DNA from: Apoda limacodes
Taxonomy: Eukaryota; Arthropoda; Insecta; Lepidoptera; Limacodidae
Length of the DNA: 64,000 nucleotides
Direction: 5' to 3'
Assembly: GCA_946406115.1 (NCBI GenBank)
Contig: OX291552.1
Span: forward strand, 6,324,001 to 6,388,000
In this document: piece by piece, positions 1-9,959 of the stretch
Layout of the letters: each line of letters opens with the position of its first letter
Numbering within the stretch: the first letter of the stretch is position 1
Program-made: the position numbers and the translations under genes
The notes under the pieces: model-generated
What the model was told of the DNA's origin: nothing
Databases searched by the model: none
Seen by the model: only the letters and a program-made list of their open reading frames with translations

Positions 1-1
1 C

Positions 2-2410
2 ACATTTAGCTCTTTAGTACACGATTGTAAAACTATTACACAAATACAAAAATTTCACTACTTGAAATCGTCATTAAAAGGAAATGCAAAGTCTGTGATA
101 GATTCCTTGGAGTTTTCGGCTAGCAATTACAGTGTTGCGTGGGAATTACTTTTAAATAGATTCGATTACACAAAACTATTAGTTCACAATCACGTAAAAT
201 CTATTTTTAGTCTTCAAAATTTATCAAAAGAATCGCCAGGGTCGTTACGAAGAATCATAGACACTATTCTTAAAAATTTAAGGGCATTAAAAATCCTAGG
301 TGAGCCGACAGAGCACTGGGACACACTGATTATTTATATAGTTGTGTCAAAGTTAGATCCCACTACGGAACGTGAATGGGAGGAACACAGAAGTACATTG
401 CAAACAAAAAGTGATAGCGATAAAACTAAGTTACACGATTTATTAGAATTTCTAAAAAACAAGGCAAATATTTTAGAGACACTAATTGTATCACACAACA
501 AATCACACACTTCTAGTTTTATCGAAAACAAAAAACAGCACACAAACACCTATTCCTCGCCGCGCCTCGCCTCGGCTCATTGCAATGTAGCTTCAAATAA
601 TAAATTTAACCAACAGTCGCTAAGTAAGATTAAACGCAATTTTAGATCTTGCCTTATGTGTAACGCACAGCACCCTCTATTTTCGTGTCAAAAGTTTCTT
701 GATCTTGATGTACAAGATAGGCTAAATTTCATTAAAAATAAAGACTTGTGTATTAATTGCATGCGAGGCGGTCACTCAGTTGACAGTGGCAGCGAACGGT
801 CATTCATAACACAATCGTTTTGCAATAAATTAAACACACAAATTATACAGTCCACTCAGAAAATCCACGGCGTAGGTAACTCAGTAACACAGAGTTCACA
901 ATCCTGTAACATTGAGTTAAAATCACGCGACGGTCGCTACACTGCACACATACAATGTCTAATTTTACCACAAATAACTTCAAAGTTACCCACTTATACT
1001 TTGAGTTTAAGACATTTTAATATACCACACAATGTTACCCTAGCCGATCCAACCTTTAATGATAGTCAGCCAATTGACTTATTGATAGGTGCAGATTTGT
1101 TTTGGGAGTTAATTAATGATGGTAAAATTCACCTTAAAAACGGGCCTTTCCTCCAAAACACACAATTAGGCTGGATAGTGTCGGGAATTTGTCATTCTAG
1201 GTATATCATTAAGCATGTGCATTGCAATTTCACGCAATCAATAAACAATGATACATGCTCATTAGACGAGTCGTTGCGCAGGTTTTGGGAAATCGAAGAA
1301 CTACCCGCCATCTCAATAAATAAACTTCAAAGCGTCGATGAGCAAGCTTGTGAGGATCACTTTGTTCACACCACAAAACGAAACGTCGATGGTCGGTTTA
1401 TTGTTCGATTTCCACTAAAACAATCACCCGAGCTCTTAGGGGACACTCGCACACAAGCTGAACGTCGTTTCTATGCTTTAGAAAAAAGACTTCAACGTAA
1501 CTCTGAGTACAAAAAAATGTACAGTGACTTTATTCACGAGTATATAAAATTAAAACACATGACACTCATACAGAATTACGGCAATACGCACTATTTTCTA
1601 CCACACCATGGCGTATTTCGCGAAAATGCAATAACTACTAAGTTACGAGCGGTGTTTGACGCGAGTATGGCTTCAACCACAGGGGTGTCACTCAATGACA
1701 TACAGATGATCGGCCCAGCCATACAGGGCGATTTAATTTGTATTTTGCTAAGATTTCGCGAAAATAGGTATGTGGCATGTGCAGACATAGAAAAGATGTA
1801 CCGCCAAGTACTTATAGATAAAGATCAACGTGACCTACAACTGATTTTGTGGCGTGACGACCCGTCCGAATCACTGCGGGTTTATCAACTAAACACCGTA
1901 ACATATGGTACAGCATCTGCACCATATTTAAGTTGTAGATGTTTAAAACAGCTAGCTGAAGAATGCGAGGTTCCGTACATAAAGGAAACTATTAACAATT
2001 GTTTTTATGTGGACGATTTGATTTGCAATGCCAATAGTATTCCGGAATTAAATAAGATTTGTGAAGGTACCAGTAACATTTTAAATTCCGCAGGCTTCGT
2101 GTTACGCAAATGGCTTTTTAACTTTAAGCGTGCCAACCCTAGTGATAACGCACCGCAACCTATTATGCAATTAGGAGAAAAAGATAACGGTCAACACAAA
2201 ACGTTAGGCATAGGGTGGAATAATAAATCTGACGAAATGACGTTCTATTCGCACATAAAGAACGACACGAGTGTAGTTACCAAACGTGTTATTTTGTCAA
2301 CAGTGTCTCAGATTTATGACGGGTTACTTAGCCCGATAATTACAAACAGCTATAACTTTGTTGCAAAAATGCTGGTTATTAAAATTAGATTGGGATCAGC
2401 CCGTGCCTAG
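2..2410 (+). pseudogene. BEL/Pao gag-protease-RT reading frame (partial)
   Basis: Open from the window edge to a stop at 2410. The first ~140 residues match the gag-like domain typical of BEL/Pao polyproteins. A Cys pair CLMC and a second CINC...GGH resemble the zinc-knuckle region, but the text jumps directly from GGH to the protease active site DSGS at 782-793, so the usual linker is missing. RT follows: a conserved stretch around DIEKMYRQV (about 1784-1810) carries the first catalytic Asp, and YVDD lies near 2006-2017, so both RT catalytic sites are intact. The frame then shifts into 2358-3218, where the protein sense continues. No natural start codon is visible; the listed start is the window edge. 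Confidence 0.9.
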
Positions 2411-3218
2411 TGATGTCGCACAAATATTTACAAAATTTATTAAAAGCTTACCACTAATTAATAGTTTGAAAATTCCACGGTTTGTTAAATTTTTTGACTT
2501 ATCTCTCAAAATTACATCACAAGAGGATTTGCCAGAAGTAAAACTTATAAATATAAATTGTAACCTCGCAAATCATTCAAGTGACGGGAACTTATTTCCT
2601 TTTTACAGATTTTCTCAGTTCACACGATTAAAGCCAGCTGCCGCTTATGTACTTCGTTTTTTACATAACACACGCAATAAACAATCCAGGCGCTCGGGTG
2701 CATTAACTGTAGAAGAGCTTGAATGCTCAGAATTAATGTTAGCTCGGCTCAGTCAACAAGAGTCGTTTTTACACGAATATACTTCCCTAATAAATAAAAA
2801 TAAAAATATAAAAAATGCTCAGTTGCTAAAATTAAATTTGTTTATTCATATCGATGATTTGATAAGAGTAGGTGGACGAATTCAAAACTCGCCTATTTTT
2901 TCTTTTAACAAAAAACATCCAATTTTATTAAATGCTAAACATCATTTTACAGTTTTGCTATTTCGTTACGAACACATTAGGACGTTACACGCAGCACCAC
3001 AGTTGTTACTGTTCACGGTCAGGGAGTCGTGGTGGCCGGTCGGTGGCCGGAATCTCGCAAAAAAAAACGGTACACGCATGTATCAAGTGTGCGCGTTTGC
3101 AACCAACCACGATAAGCCCTATAATGGGCAACCTGCCCCAGGAACGATTAGATCCAGGTTTTCCCTTTTTTCGATCTGGTGTGGATTATTGCGGCCCAGT
3201 GTTAATTTTGAATCGTAA
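2358..3218 (+). pseudogene. BEL/Pao RNase H-integrase N-terminal segment
   Basis: Continues the polyprotein of the preceding frame after a frameshift (the overlapping 50 bases carry the same sense in two frames). The part around DDLIRVGGRIQNS and the following His-rich stretch correspond to the zinc-binding region ahead of the integrase core in BEL/Pao elements. The meaningful frame is lost near 3060, at a run of A residues (3059-3066), which is a plausible indel site. After this point the sense continues in the frame of the next entry. Confidence 0.8.
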
Positions 3219-3528
3219 AGGCAAGGGCGCTAAACTTATTAAATCTTATATTTGTATTTTTATATGTTTTGCTACTCGTGCTTGTCATTTGGAGCTCGTA
3301 AGTGACCTGTCATCAGATTCTTATCTTCTGGCGCTTAAACGCTTTATATCTCGACGCGGAAAACTGGTTGAAATATTTTCAGACAACGGAAAAAACTTTG
3401 TTGGCCTTATGAATGAATTTTCAAAATTTTTAAACAATTGTTCTGACGATATAAAAGATTACGCAACGTCACAAAATATTAAATTTAAAATGATCCCGAG
3501 TGGTAGGCAATGCGCATCTTACTTTTGA
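3060..3528 (+). pseudogene. BEL/Pao integrase catalytic core lacking the third acidic residue
   Basis: The Cys pair CIKC is followed by VDYCGP (first core Asp, about 3181) and SDNGKNF (second core Asp, about 3382). After KMIPSG the text jumps directly to the part that normally follows the core, in another frame. The block expected to hold the His-Gly-Gly...Glu motif, with the third catalytic residue, is absent. Integrase of this copy is therefore dead by deletion as well as by frameshift. Confidence 0.8.
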
Positions 3529-4040
3529 AGAGTTCACCACAGTTTTAACACAGATCGAAGCTGTCCTTAATTCCCGACCGCATACTCCCTTGTCCGCGGA
3601 TCCTAACGACCTCCTTCTTCTCAGTCCCGCTCATTTTAGTTGGTCGTCCGCTGACTGCACAGGCGACTGCCGACCTCTGCGATATTCCATCGCAGCGACT
3701 TACGCGATATCAGAGGGTGGAACAAATACGCCAGCATTTCTGGAGCCGCTGGTCCAAAGAATATATCTCGGAGTTGCAGACCAGGAGCAAATGGCAACAG
3801 CACAAAGGTGACCTCCAAGAAAACCAGCTAGTGCTCATCAAAGACGACCACTTACCTCCATTAAAGTGGAGTCTAGGGAGGATAATTAAAACATATCCAG
3901 GGAAGGATGGCGTGTCACGTGTCGCCGATATACGCAAGGCGAGTGGCACTTTCAGACGGGCATTCTCTAAAATTTGCCCGCTGCCTGCACAAGAGAATGA
4001 TACAAATAACAACGGAACAGCCGGGAGCATAGCATCATAG
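3500..4040 (+). pseudogene. BEL/Pao integrase C-terminal region and DUF5641-type domain
   Basis: Reads [11 protein letters not shown] and LNSRPHTPL, the conserved stretch after the integrase core, until about 3638, then shifts by one frame. It continues past 3717 with [14 protein letters not shown] and NQLVLIKDDHLPP, the domain closing BEL/Pao polyproteins, and stops at 4040. The C-terminus FSKICPLP is typical of the family. The frameshift lies near TTTTAG at 3634-3639. Confidence 0.85.
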
Positions 4041-4080
4041 TTCTGCATCATTCTGAGTTTCAATTGGAACCTAATGCTTC

Positions 4081-4092
4081 CAAGGAGGGAGC
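4081..4092 (+). promoter_or_regulatory. Polypurine tract before the 3' LTR
   Basis: AAGGAGGGAGCA lies directly before TGTTG, as expected for the plus-strand primer of an LTR retrotransposon. Confidence 0.6.
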
Positions 4093-4540
4093 ATGTTGAG
4101 GCATCATCTTCGCGTCAAGTATATGAACCACCAATTGTAGGCGGTCCTTATGTCGACAATCATACCAGCCAATCAGCGGTGGCAGCGTCGCGGCGCAGCG
4201 TGCTGGAGCGGGGTCAACGGCTAGTTTTTAAATCATTGAAACGTACGCTCGTTAAAAGTCACAATCGACAGCATTCATTTTTGTTATCAATTTTCTATTA
4301 TATTTAATTTAAACGCAAAATTTGCTTCATTTACATCATCGACCAACCTACGAAACGCTACAAAATTTAAAAAAAATTTACTTATGCCCCAATACAAATA
4401 CATATCAATTAAGTTTTAATTTTTCCAAGCATTTTCATAATTTATGTATTCATCAACTTTGTAATAGCTTTTTTCGTTTAACTATCTTCGGAGTATATTT
4501 TAAATTTATTTTGGAGTCAATTAACCACTAATTAACAACA
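4093..4540 (+). repeat. Probable 3' LTR of the BEL/Pao element
   Basis: Begins TGTTGAGGC right after the polypurine tract and is proposed to end at ATTAACAACA, which gives perfect 5-base inverted ends (TGTTG/CAACA) and a length of about 448 bases. The 5' LTR is not in the window, so the right border rests on the terminal motif alone. Confidence 0.55.
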
Positions 4541-4634
4541 ATTTAATTATAGAAAAATATACTTTGTATTGCGAAAGAGCTTCTCTCTCTTCAGAAGAGC
4601 TTCTGGAGACGACATTTTGGAACTACCAATTATT

Positions 4635-5223
4635 GAAGTGAAAACTTCTTTAGCGACGTTGTGCACTTTTTTTGGTATGGGTAAAAAATGATAAACTCGC
4701 GTCAGGTCACACGTCCGGATCGTGAAAATTCGTAAGACGGATGGAGAGTAGACAGCTGGCGCGGCGTAGGAGAGGGAGTATCCCCCTCTCTTTCTACGGC
4801 GCGGCGAAAATGTATGCCTGTGCCTGCTGTTTCGTTTAGGCGATGCAGGGCGCTTGCGCGAATGGTCGTGTGTGTTTATGTTACAGCGTGCTACGCGCAT
4901 CAATGGATGGTGACAGCTGATGGCTCGACCGTCTGTGTAGTGGCCATACTGCTGTGTATTCGTAAAATTCGTGTATATAAAGTGTTTAAAATATGGAAAT
5001 TGAACAAAGTGCATCTTTGTCTTTGTAAAATACGAAAACCGTTATGCCACGCCTATTATAATTTTTAGTTTTAGTATTCGCGATTATGAGTAGATTGCGA
5101 TGTCAAATATACTACGTCAAAAAAGTAAATAAACAAACATTATTATTTCTTGACAATGTCAAAGACATGTCTAGTGACATATTTGAGTGTTAAGCGCGAA
5201 TCGTGTGTAAAGGTTTTCACTTC
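4635..5223 (+). repeat. Inverted-end repeat, copy 1 (long form)
   Basis: Starts GAAGTGAAAAC and ends GTTTTCACTTC, which are exact reverse complements. Blocks near 4635-4735 and 5100-5140 and the end match, in the same order, the reverse complement of 11860-12190. The conserved sequence runs on past the right end (TGCCGGCACTCCCGGA). The middle contains about 250 bases absent from the other copy. No transposase is visible. Confidence 0.65.
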
Positions 5224-5639
5224 TGCCGGCACTCCCGGAATTTTTTTTTTATTAACACTGTGTAGGCCACTATTTTTAGCAAATAAGTGTCTATTTTTGC
5301 GTACATACATTTTACAAGCGAAGTTATATAGCAAAGAACAGTTAAAATATCAATTTTCCTAAATAGTTCCCTCAGAGAAATTCGAGGTCTTAATTTATAG
5401 ATTTACAGTACTGCTCTATTTTGCAAAATAAAGACTTTATCAATATCAGCTGCCCTATCCCAAAGAAAATGCCTTAAAACATGACGGAATGCAAATAGCT
5501 AAAGTAGACCAAGCAGGCAGTGTCAACATCTGTAAGCTACCTAACTTTTCTAACTGTATAATTAGCTGAACTAAATTTCCCTGCAATTATTATAATTAAA
5601 TTAATTGTCTAATGTAATACCTAGAAACACTGTTTAGTC
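5224..5639 (+). other. Non-coding, no gene seen
   Basis: AT-rich sequence after the repeat. No open frame with recognisable content was found on either strand. Confidence 0.5.
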
Positions 5640-6085
5640 TAATAGTTCTATTTCTTCTCCGCTTAAGAATAATTTTGTACTTATGTTTCTGATATTTGGA
5701 ATCATAAAATTTACACACTTAATCTTTTTTGCATTAAGAATATGTTATTTGCCGTAAACCACTGAAGAATCAGAGAAAGTGCTCTACTTACGTCGTCAAA
5801 ATTAGTTATATTTCTGTAAATTTTAAATAAAAGAGAAGAGTCATCTGCAAAAAGTACAATCTTGCACAGCTTCTCCAAAAATAAAGGCCAGTCATTTATG
5901 TAAATTTAAAATAGAAAAGAACCTAAAATAGAACCTTGAGGAACTCCAAATTTTCCTTCTGAGTCGTTGGATTTTAGTTTATTGATTTGAAACTTCTGCG
6001 TTATACTACTAAAAATATTAATGATAAACACAAGAGCCGAATCTGCAATACCATAACGACTCAGTTTTTTTATAAGGGTTATATG
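5640..6085 (-). pseudogene. Non-LTR reverse transcriptase fragment
   Basis: Read on the minus strand, this gives GVPQGSILG followed by a short break and LFADDSSLLFK, then LNAKKIKCVNF: RT motifs of non-LTR elements with the catalytic Asp pair. One stop interrupts the stretch between the PQG and ADD motifs. No endonuclease or 3' end is attached. The clade cannot be decided from this length. Confidence 0.7.
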
Positions 6086-6338
6086 TAAATATTATGGCTA
6101 AGATTGGTGCAATAACATAATTCCGCTAAGGACTTTAACTGATACACCTCAAAGGTCACCAGCTTTTTCTGAGTTAGTAATTTAAATGTCTTTATAATGT
6201 TTTTAGAGGTTTCTAATTTATAATTTCGCATATTTGCAATATTATTTATATTTATTTAAGGAATCTATTATATTTAAAGTTTACTTTTTAGGTAAGTACA
6301 TTTACACTTATTTTTTAAGATAATATTTTAATTTGTGA

Positions 6339-6677
6339 ATGGCAACGGTTGCCCCGATTCTATCTCAACAAAATGTTTTTCGCTGTCTCATTTGTATTAC
6401 AGATAAATCATACCGAAAAGGGCCTGAAAATACACACATCTCGTTGTCACAAAAATACCTGAAAATACACACATCTCGTTGTCACAAAATACCATTTAAC
6501 TTTCGTTGCCTCCTCCCATTACTAATTCATCTGATTGTAACTTTCCTCCTTCTCAAAACAACATCGATGCATGTTTCGAAAAAACTGAACTTGTCTGATC
6601 TAAAAAGATGTTTGCCAATTATCAAAAGAATTCCTAGAGGAGCGAGGGTTCACATTGCAAAATCTCTGTTACGATGA
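6339..6677 (+). pseudogene. N-terminal zinc-finger segment of the RLE-type element
   Basis: Reads CLICITDKSYR and LKIHTSRCHK, the halves of a Cys2-His-type finger, then RIPRGARVHIAKSL, a conserved motif just before the RT of this family. A 35-base tandem duplication (6423-6457 and 6458-6491) lies inside the finger: the first copy is read out of frame, the second in frame. The frame is lost at 6675 and resumes in the next segment. Confidence 0.65.
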
Positions 6678-7602
6678 ATAAATGTATTCTAGATAATTCA
6701 CTAGTAAGTTGGCAAAATCTTTTTACATTTGCATATAGGCATCTTCATGCAAATAAAGAGAGCGGCCAATCTTTAACTACTACTTTAAAACAAAATTCTC
6801 AGGAAAATGTGTCACTTTCAAACCTTATTTCTAAGCCACCAAAAACACATAAACCAGATTGGAAAAAAAATGTTGAATCCAAAGTAATGGACCGTGATTT
6901 AAGAAACGCAACACGTATGCTATTTTCTGATGATTGCCTCGCTCCTTTCAATTATGAAACGCCAAAAGGTCTACGCGATAAGCATCCTGTCATCGATTTA
7001 TCCTCTTTGATGCCAGACCCACCCACTTTATCTCATTCGTTCTTACAGTTTGAAGATTTGGACACGCTTGCAAGCATATCGTCGTTCTCGAACGGTTCTG
7101 CTGCCTGCATAGATGGATTTACACCCCAGCACTTAAAAAATCTTATAAGTGCATCCGATGGTGATGCTGGCAGGTCTCTCTTGAGCGACGTTACAAAATT
7201 ATGCAATTTTATGCTATCAGGTAAAGTGAATCCATCTTTTACTAAATTAATGTATGATGCGAGACTTTGCGCGTTTAATAAAAAAGATGGAGGCATTCGA
7301 CCGATAGCGATTGGTTGTAGTTTTCGACGTTTAACATCTAAACTCGCTTGCAAGCACATTTTTTCCACCTTAAGATCCAAATTTCAACCATAACAACTAG
7401 GGTTTGGCAGCAGATGCGGATGCGAAGCAGCAGTTCATTCAGTTTGCACTTTTGTACAATTGAACGAAATGGATTTACTGCTAAAGGTCGATGTCAGGAA
7501 TGCATTCAATTCAATAGACAGGGTAACCTTGCTCAACGAAAACACAATCCTGAAATTTATCCATATGTCTGGCAAAGCTATAGCTCCCCTTCAAATTTAA
7601 TT
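6674..7602 (+). pseudogene. RT domain, first half, of the RLE-type element
   Basis: Conserved RT blocks: NGSAACIDGFTPQHL, KKDGGIRPIAIGCSFRRL, then LLKVDVRNAFNSIDR with the first catalytic Asp. A TAA at 7391-7393 interrupts the frame directly before QLGFG, and the same frame is open again after it, so this is an in-frame nonsense codon. The frame degrades around 7535-7600, where the sense moves to another frame. Confidence 0.75.
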
Positions 7603-7938
7603 TATGAAAACATATTAATATCTTGAGAAACTGGCGTTCAGCAGGGTGACCCTTTAGGCCCAGCTTTATTTAGTTTAGCCATTCACCCAATTATTTCATC
7701 TTTAAATTTGAAACTAAATAGGTATCTTGACGATGGAACCTTAGCGGGAAAGCTTGATACAGTTTTTGACGATTTGTCTAATTTAATACAAAAGTTTAAA
7801 GCCATTGGTTTAGAGCTCAATTTTGAAAAAAGTGAAATTTATATACCGAAATTCAGACATCTTCATCTGCTATTCAAAAAATTTCAGAAATTACTCCTAA
7901 TATATCCGTTAGAAACAAAGACAATCTTTCACTGCTAG
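7530..7938 (+). pseudogene. RT domain, second half, with YLDD box
   Basis: Reads PEIYPYVWQSYSSPS, an in-frame TGA at 7624-7626, then GVQQGDPLGPALF and RYLDDGTLAG (catalytic box near 7720-7735) and LELNFEKSEIY. These are the PQG-like, catalytic and thumb-side motifs of RT. After about 7860 the sense shifts frame again. Confidence 0.75.
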
Positions 7939-7989
7939 GGGCTCCGTTATTTAAAGATATAGCATCTTTAACCGATTTTAGATACAAAA

Positions 7990-9198
7990 CTAAAAGATTT
8001 TGAGAAACATTCTGTCAAATTTGCAACTCTAAATTCTCATATCGCATTTACGATTTTAAAACACTGCCGTTTTGTTCCAAAATTAACTTACCTTCTCCGT
8101 TGTAGCCCCGTATGGATTTTTTTAGATTTTCTTAAGGTAATGGATGCTAGCCTTAAGTCAGCAGTGGAAAAAATACTAAATTTATCTTTAAGTGAAAATT
8201 CATGGGATCAAGCTACAAATCCTGTAAATTTTGGAGGCTTAGGCATCCGTAAAATTTCGAATATTGCTCTTCCAGCTTTTCTGTCTTCCGTACACAGTGT
8301 TGACAATCTTTGCCAATCAATCATGGCAGACTTAAAAACTGAGATTGTAGGCACTGAGGAAGCTTTGGAAGCCTGGAAAAGTCTCTGTCCTAGTCGGGAT
8401 ATTCCAAAGGAAAAGAAAACGCAAAAACTTTGGGATATTCCGCTGATTCAGTTGACTTTTAATATATCGGTTCAAAATTTAACCAATGATCGCGACAAAG
8501 CGCGCCTTATAGCAGTTTCTGAAAAGGAATCTGGTCATTGGCTTGATTGTGTTCCTTCTTCAAATCTGGGAACTTTATTAGACAGCGAGAGTTTTCAAAT
8601 TGCTGTTGGTATACGAATCGGGGTCACAATTTGCCATCCACACATATGTCCGTGTGGTGAAAACGTTGATGGCCTTGGACTTCATGGACTGTACTGTATC
8701 AAAAGCGCAGGTAGACTCTCCAGGCATGGTTCAATTAACGATATAATCAAGAGGTCTCTTTCCACCATCAATATATCTTCTATTTTAGAACCTCATGGCA
8801 TAAATCGTGATGACGGAAAAAGACCGGACGGTTTGTCGTTGATTCCCTGGGAGAAGGGGCAGGCCTTAATATGGGACGCAACTTGCGTCGATACCCTGGC
8901 TCCGTCTCACCTCCCTAGGACCAAACTAAAAGTTGCAGAGTCTCGCAAACGGCGCATATATAACTCATTACTAGAAAACTATGAGTTTGTGCCGTTTGCA
9001 GTTGAGACTCGGGGTCCATGGGGTTCAAGTGCTAAACCTTTCTTAAAGTTAATACTACCTCGACTAATCGGAATCAGCGGTGATAGGAGTGTAGGCTGCT
9101 GTTTTGCTCAAAGAATTAGCTTAGCCGTCCAAAGAGGAAACGCAGCCTGCATTATTGCCACAATGCCACGCGGACCAGGTTTATTTAATTGTTTTTAA
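7990..9198 (+). pseudogene. C-terminal domain with CCHC and PD-D motifs (RLE-like)
   Basis: The frame is open from about 7990 and runs 352 codons from the ATG at 8140 to the stop at 9198, the longest uninterrupted piece of the element. Counted from that Met, a CPCG...H...C cluster lies at residues 170-186, RHG at 195-197, RPDG at 228-231 and WDATCVD at 245-251. This matches the pattern expected of the restriction-like endonuclease and its preceding zinc cluster. It lies downstream of a broken RT, so is classed as part of a dead element. Confidence 0.65.
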
Positions 9199-9275
9199 GT
9201 TAGTTTTATTATAGTTTGTTATTTTTTGTACGTAATTAGCTTCAATTTTGAAATAAAGTAACTACAATATAAAAA

Positions 9276-9959
9276 AAAATTTAGAGGTAACATGCTCAAA
9301 TTGAAATATAGCCTTGGATTTACTTACATTACATTTTAAAAGAAAAGCAAGTGAATAATAATTGTCACGCGCTTTAATTTTTCCTGTTTCACTATTTACC
9401 TATTACATTCCATGTGGCCTTTATTTTAATATCAGAATTTTTAATTCATTACTTAAATGTAGTGATTTTGCAACCCTGTAAACTTTTTTAAATATTTTTG
9501 AATACATTTTTGATTTTAAATAGAAGTAGGGCACAGCAAGCCGCTCGAACAAGCCGCTCGAACAATTAAAGCGGGGCATAGCAAATACTTGCTCGAATGA
9601 GCAGCCTGAACTAGGAAAGTAACTTTGAGAAGTGTTGTGTTCCTGCCAGTGAGTAAGGTTGCCAGAGCTCTTTAAGGATGCGCTGCGCGGACAGCGGAGG
9701 ACCGGCGGTGATTGTTTCTGTCATTGCTCGGCGTAGACGCGGCGTGCTGGTACGGTGGTCAGGGAGACCTGATGAAACGGCTGACCGCTGGCCGCCCGCA
9801 GGTTAAACGGGTTACCGAACCCAGGGATCACCTAATCGCCGCCTTGGGAGCCTGATCCGCCAACCAAGTCTCTAAAGTAGTAGTCGTGCCGGAGAAGGAG
9901 TGTGGAGTGGACCCGGCTACTACAACAGAGGGGAATCAGGGTCCCATCCGCCCACCGCG
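9276..9959 (+). other. Non-coding; GC-rich repeat debris from 9530
   Basis: The first 250 bases are AT-rich with no frame. From about 9530 the sequence turns GC-rich, with a direct 13-base repeat AAGCCGCTCGAAC (9539-9565). The stretch GTTGCCAGAGCTC near 9660 is reminiscent of 3' regions of insect non-LTR elements (weak). No gene. Confidence 0.4.

Larger units (their letters stand above)
1..4540 (+). mobile_element. Decayed BEL/Pao LTR retrotransposon, 3' part
   Basis: The region reads, in order, a gag-like domain, zinc-knuckle remnant, aspartic protease, reverse transcriptase, RNase H region, integrase and a C-terminal integrase-associated domain, then a purine tract and a long terminal repeat. 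This protein order and the spacing of the motifs are those of the BEL/Pao superfamily. The 5' LTR and gag start lie outside the window: the first frame is open from base 2. The coding region is broken by frameshifts near 2358-2395, 3060 and 3638, and by deletions near 775 and 3495, so this copy cannot encode its proteins. It may lie in a large upstream intron of esterase gene A (inference). Confidence 0.9.
6339..9275 (+). mobile_element. Non-LTR retrotransposon with zinc finger, RT and RLE-like C-terminus
   Basis: A single degraded element: N-terminal Cys/His finger, reverse transcriptase, then a domain with a Cys-Cys-His-Cys cluster followed by RPDG and WDATCVD. That order (finger, RT, CCHC, PD..D nuclease) is the plan of R2/R4-like elements with a restriction-like endonuclease. 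The RT carries YLDD instead of YADD. The 3' end has AATAAA near 9251 and a short A run near 9272. Several frameshifts and stops break the RT. I recognise the protein type from other animal genomes but cannot assign a named clade. Confidence 0.75.

Noticed and set aside
3636..4063. Minus-strand frames opposite the BEL/Pao C-terminus
   Set aside because: Shadows of the plus-strand DUF5641-type coding sequence.
4547..5014. 155-codon minus-strand open frame
   Set aside because: It lies across an inverted-end repeat that is non-coding in its second copy; composition is odd and no motif is seen.
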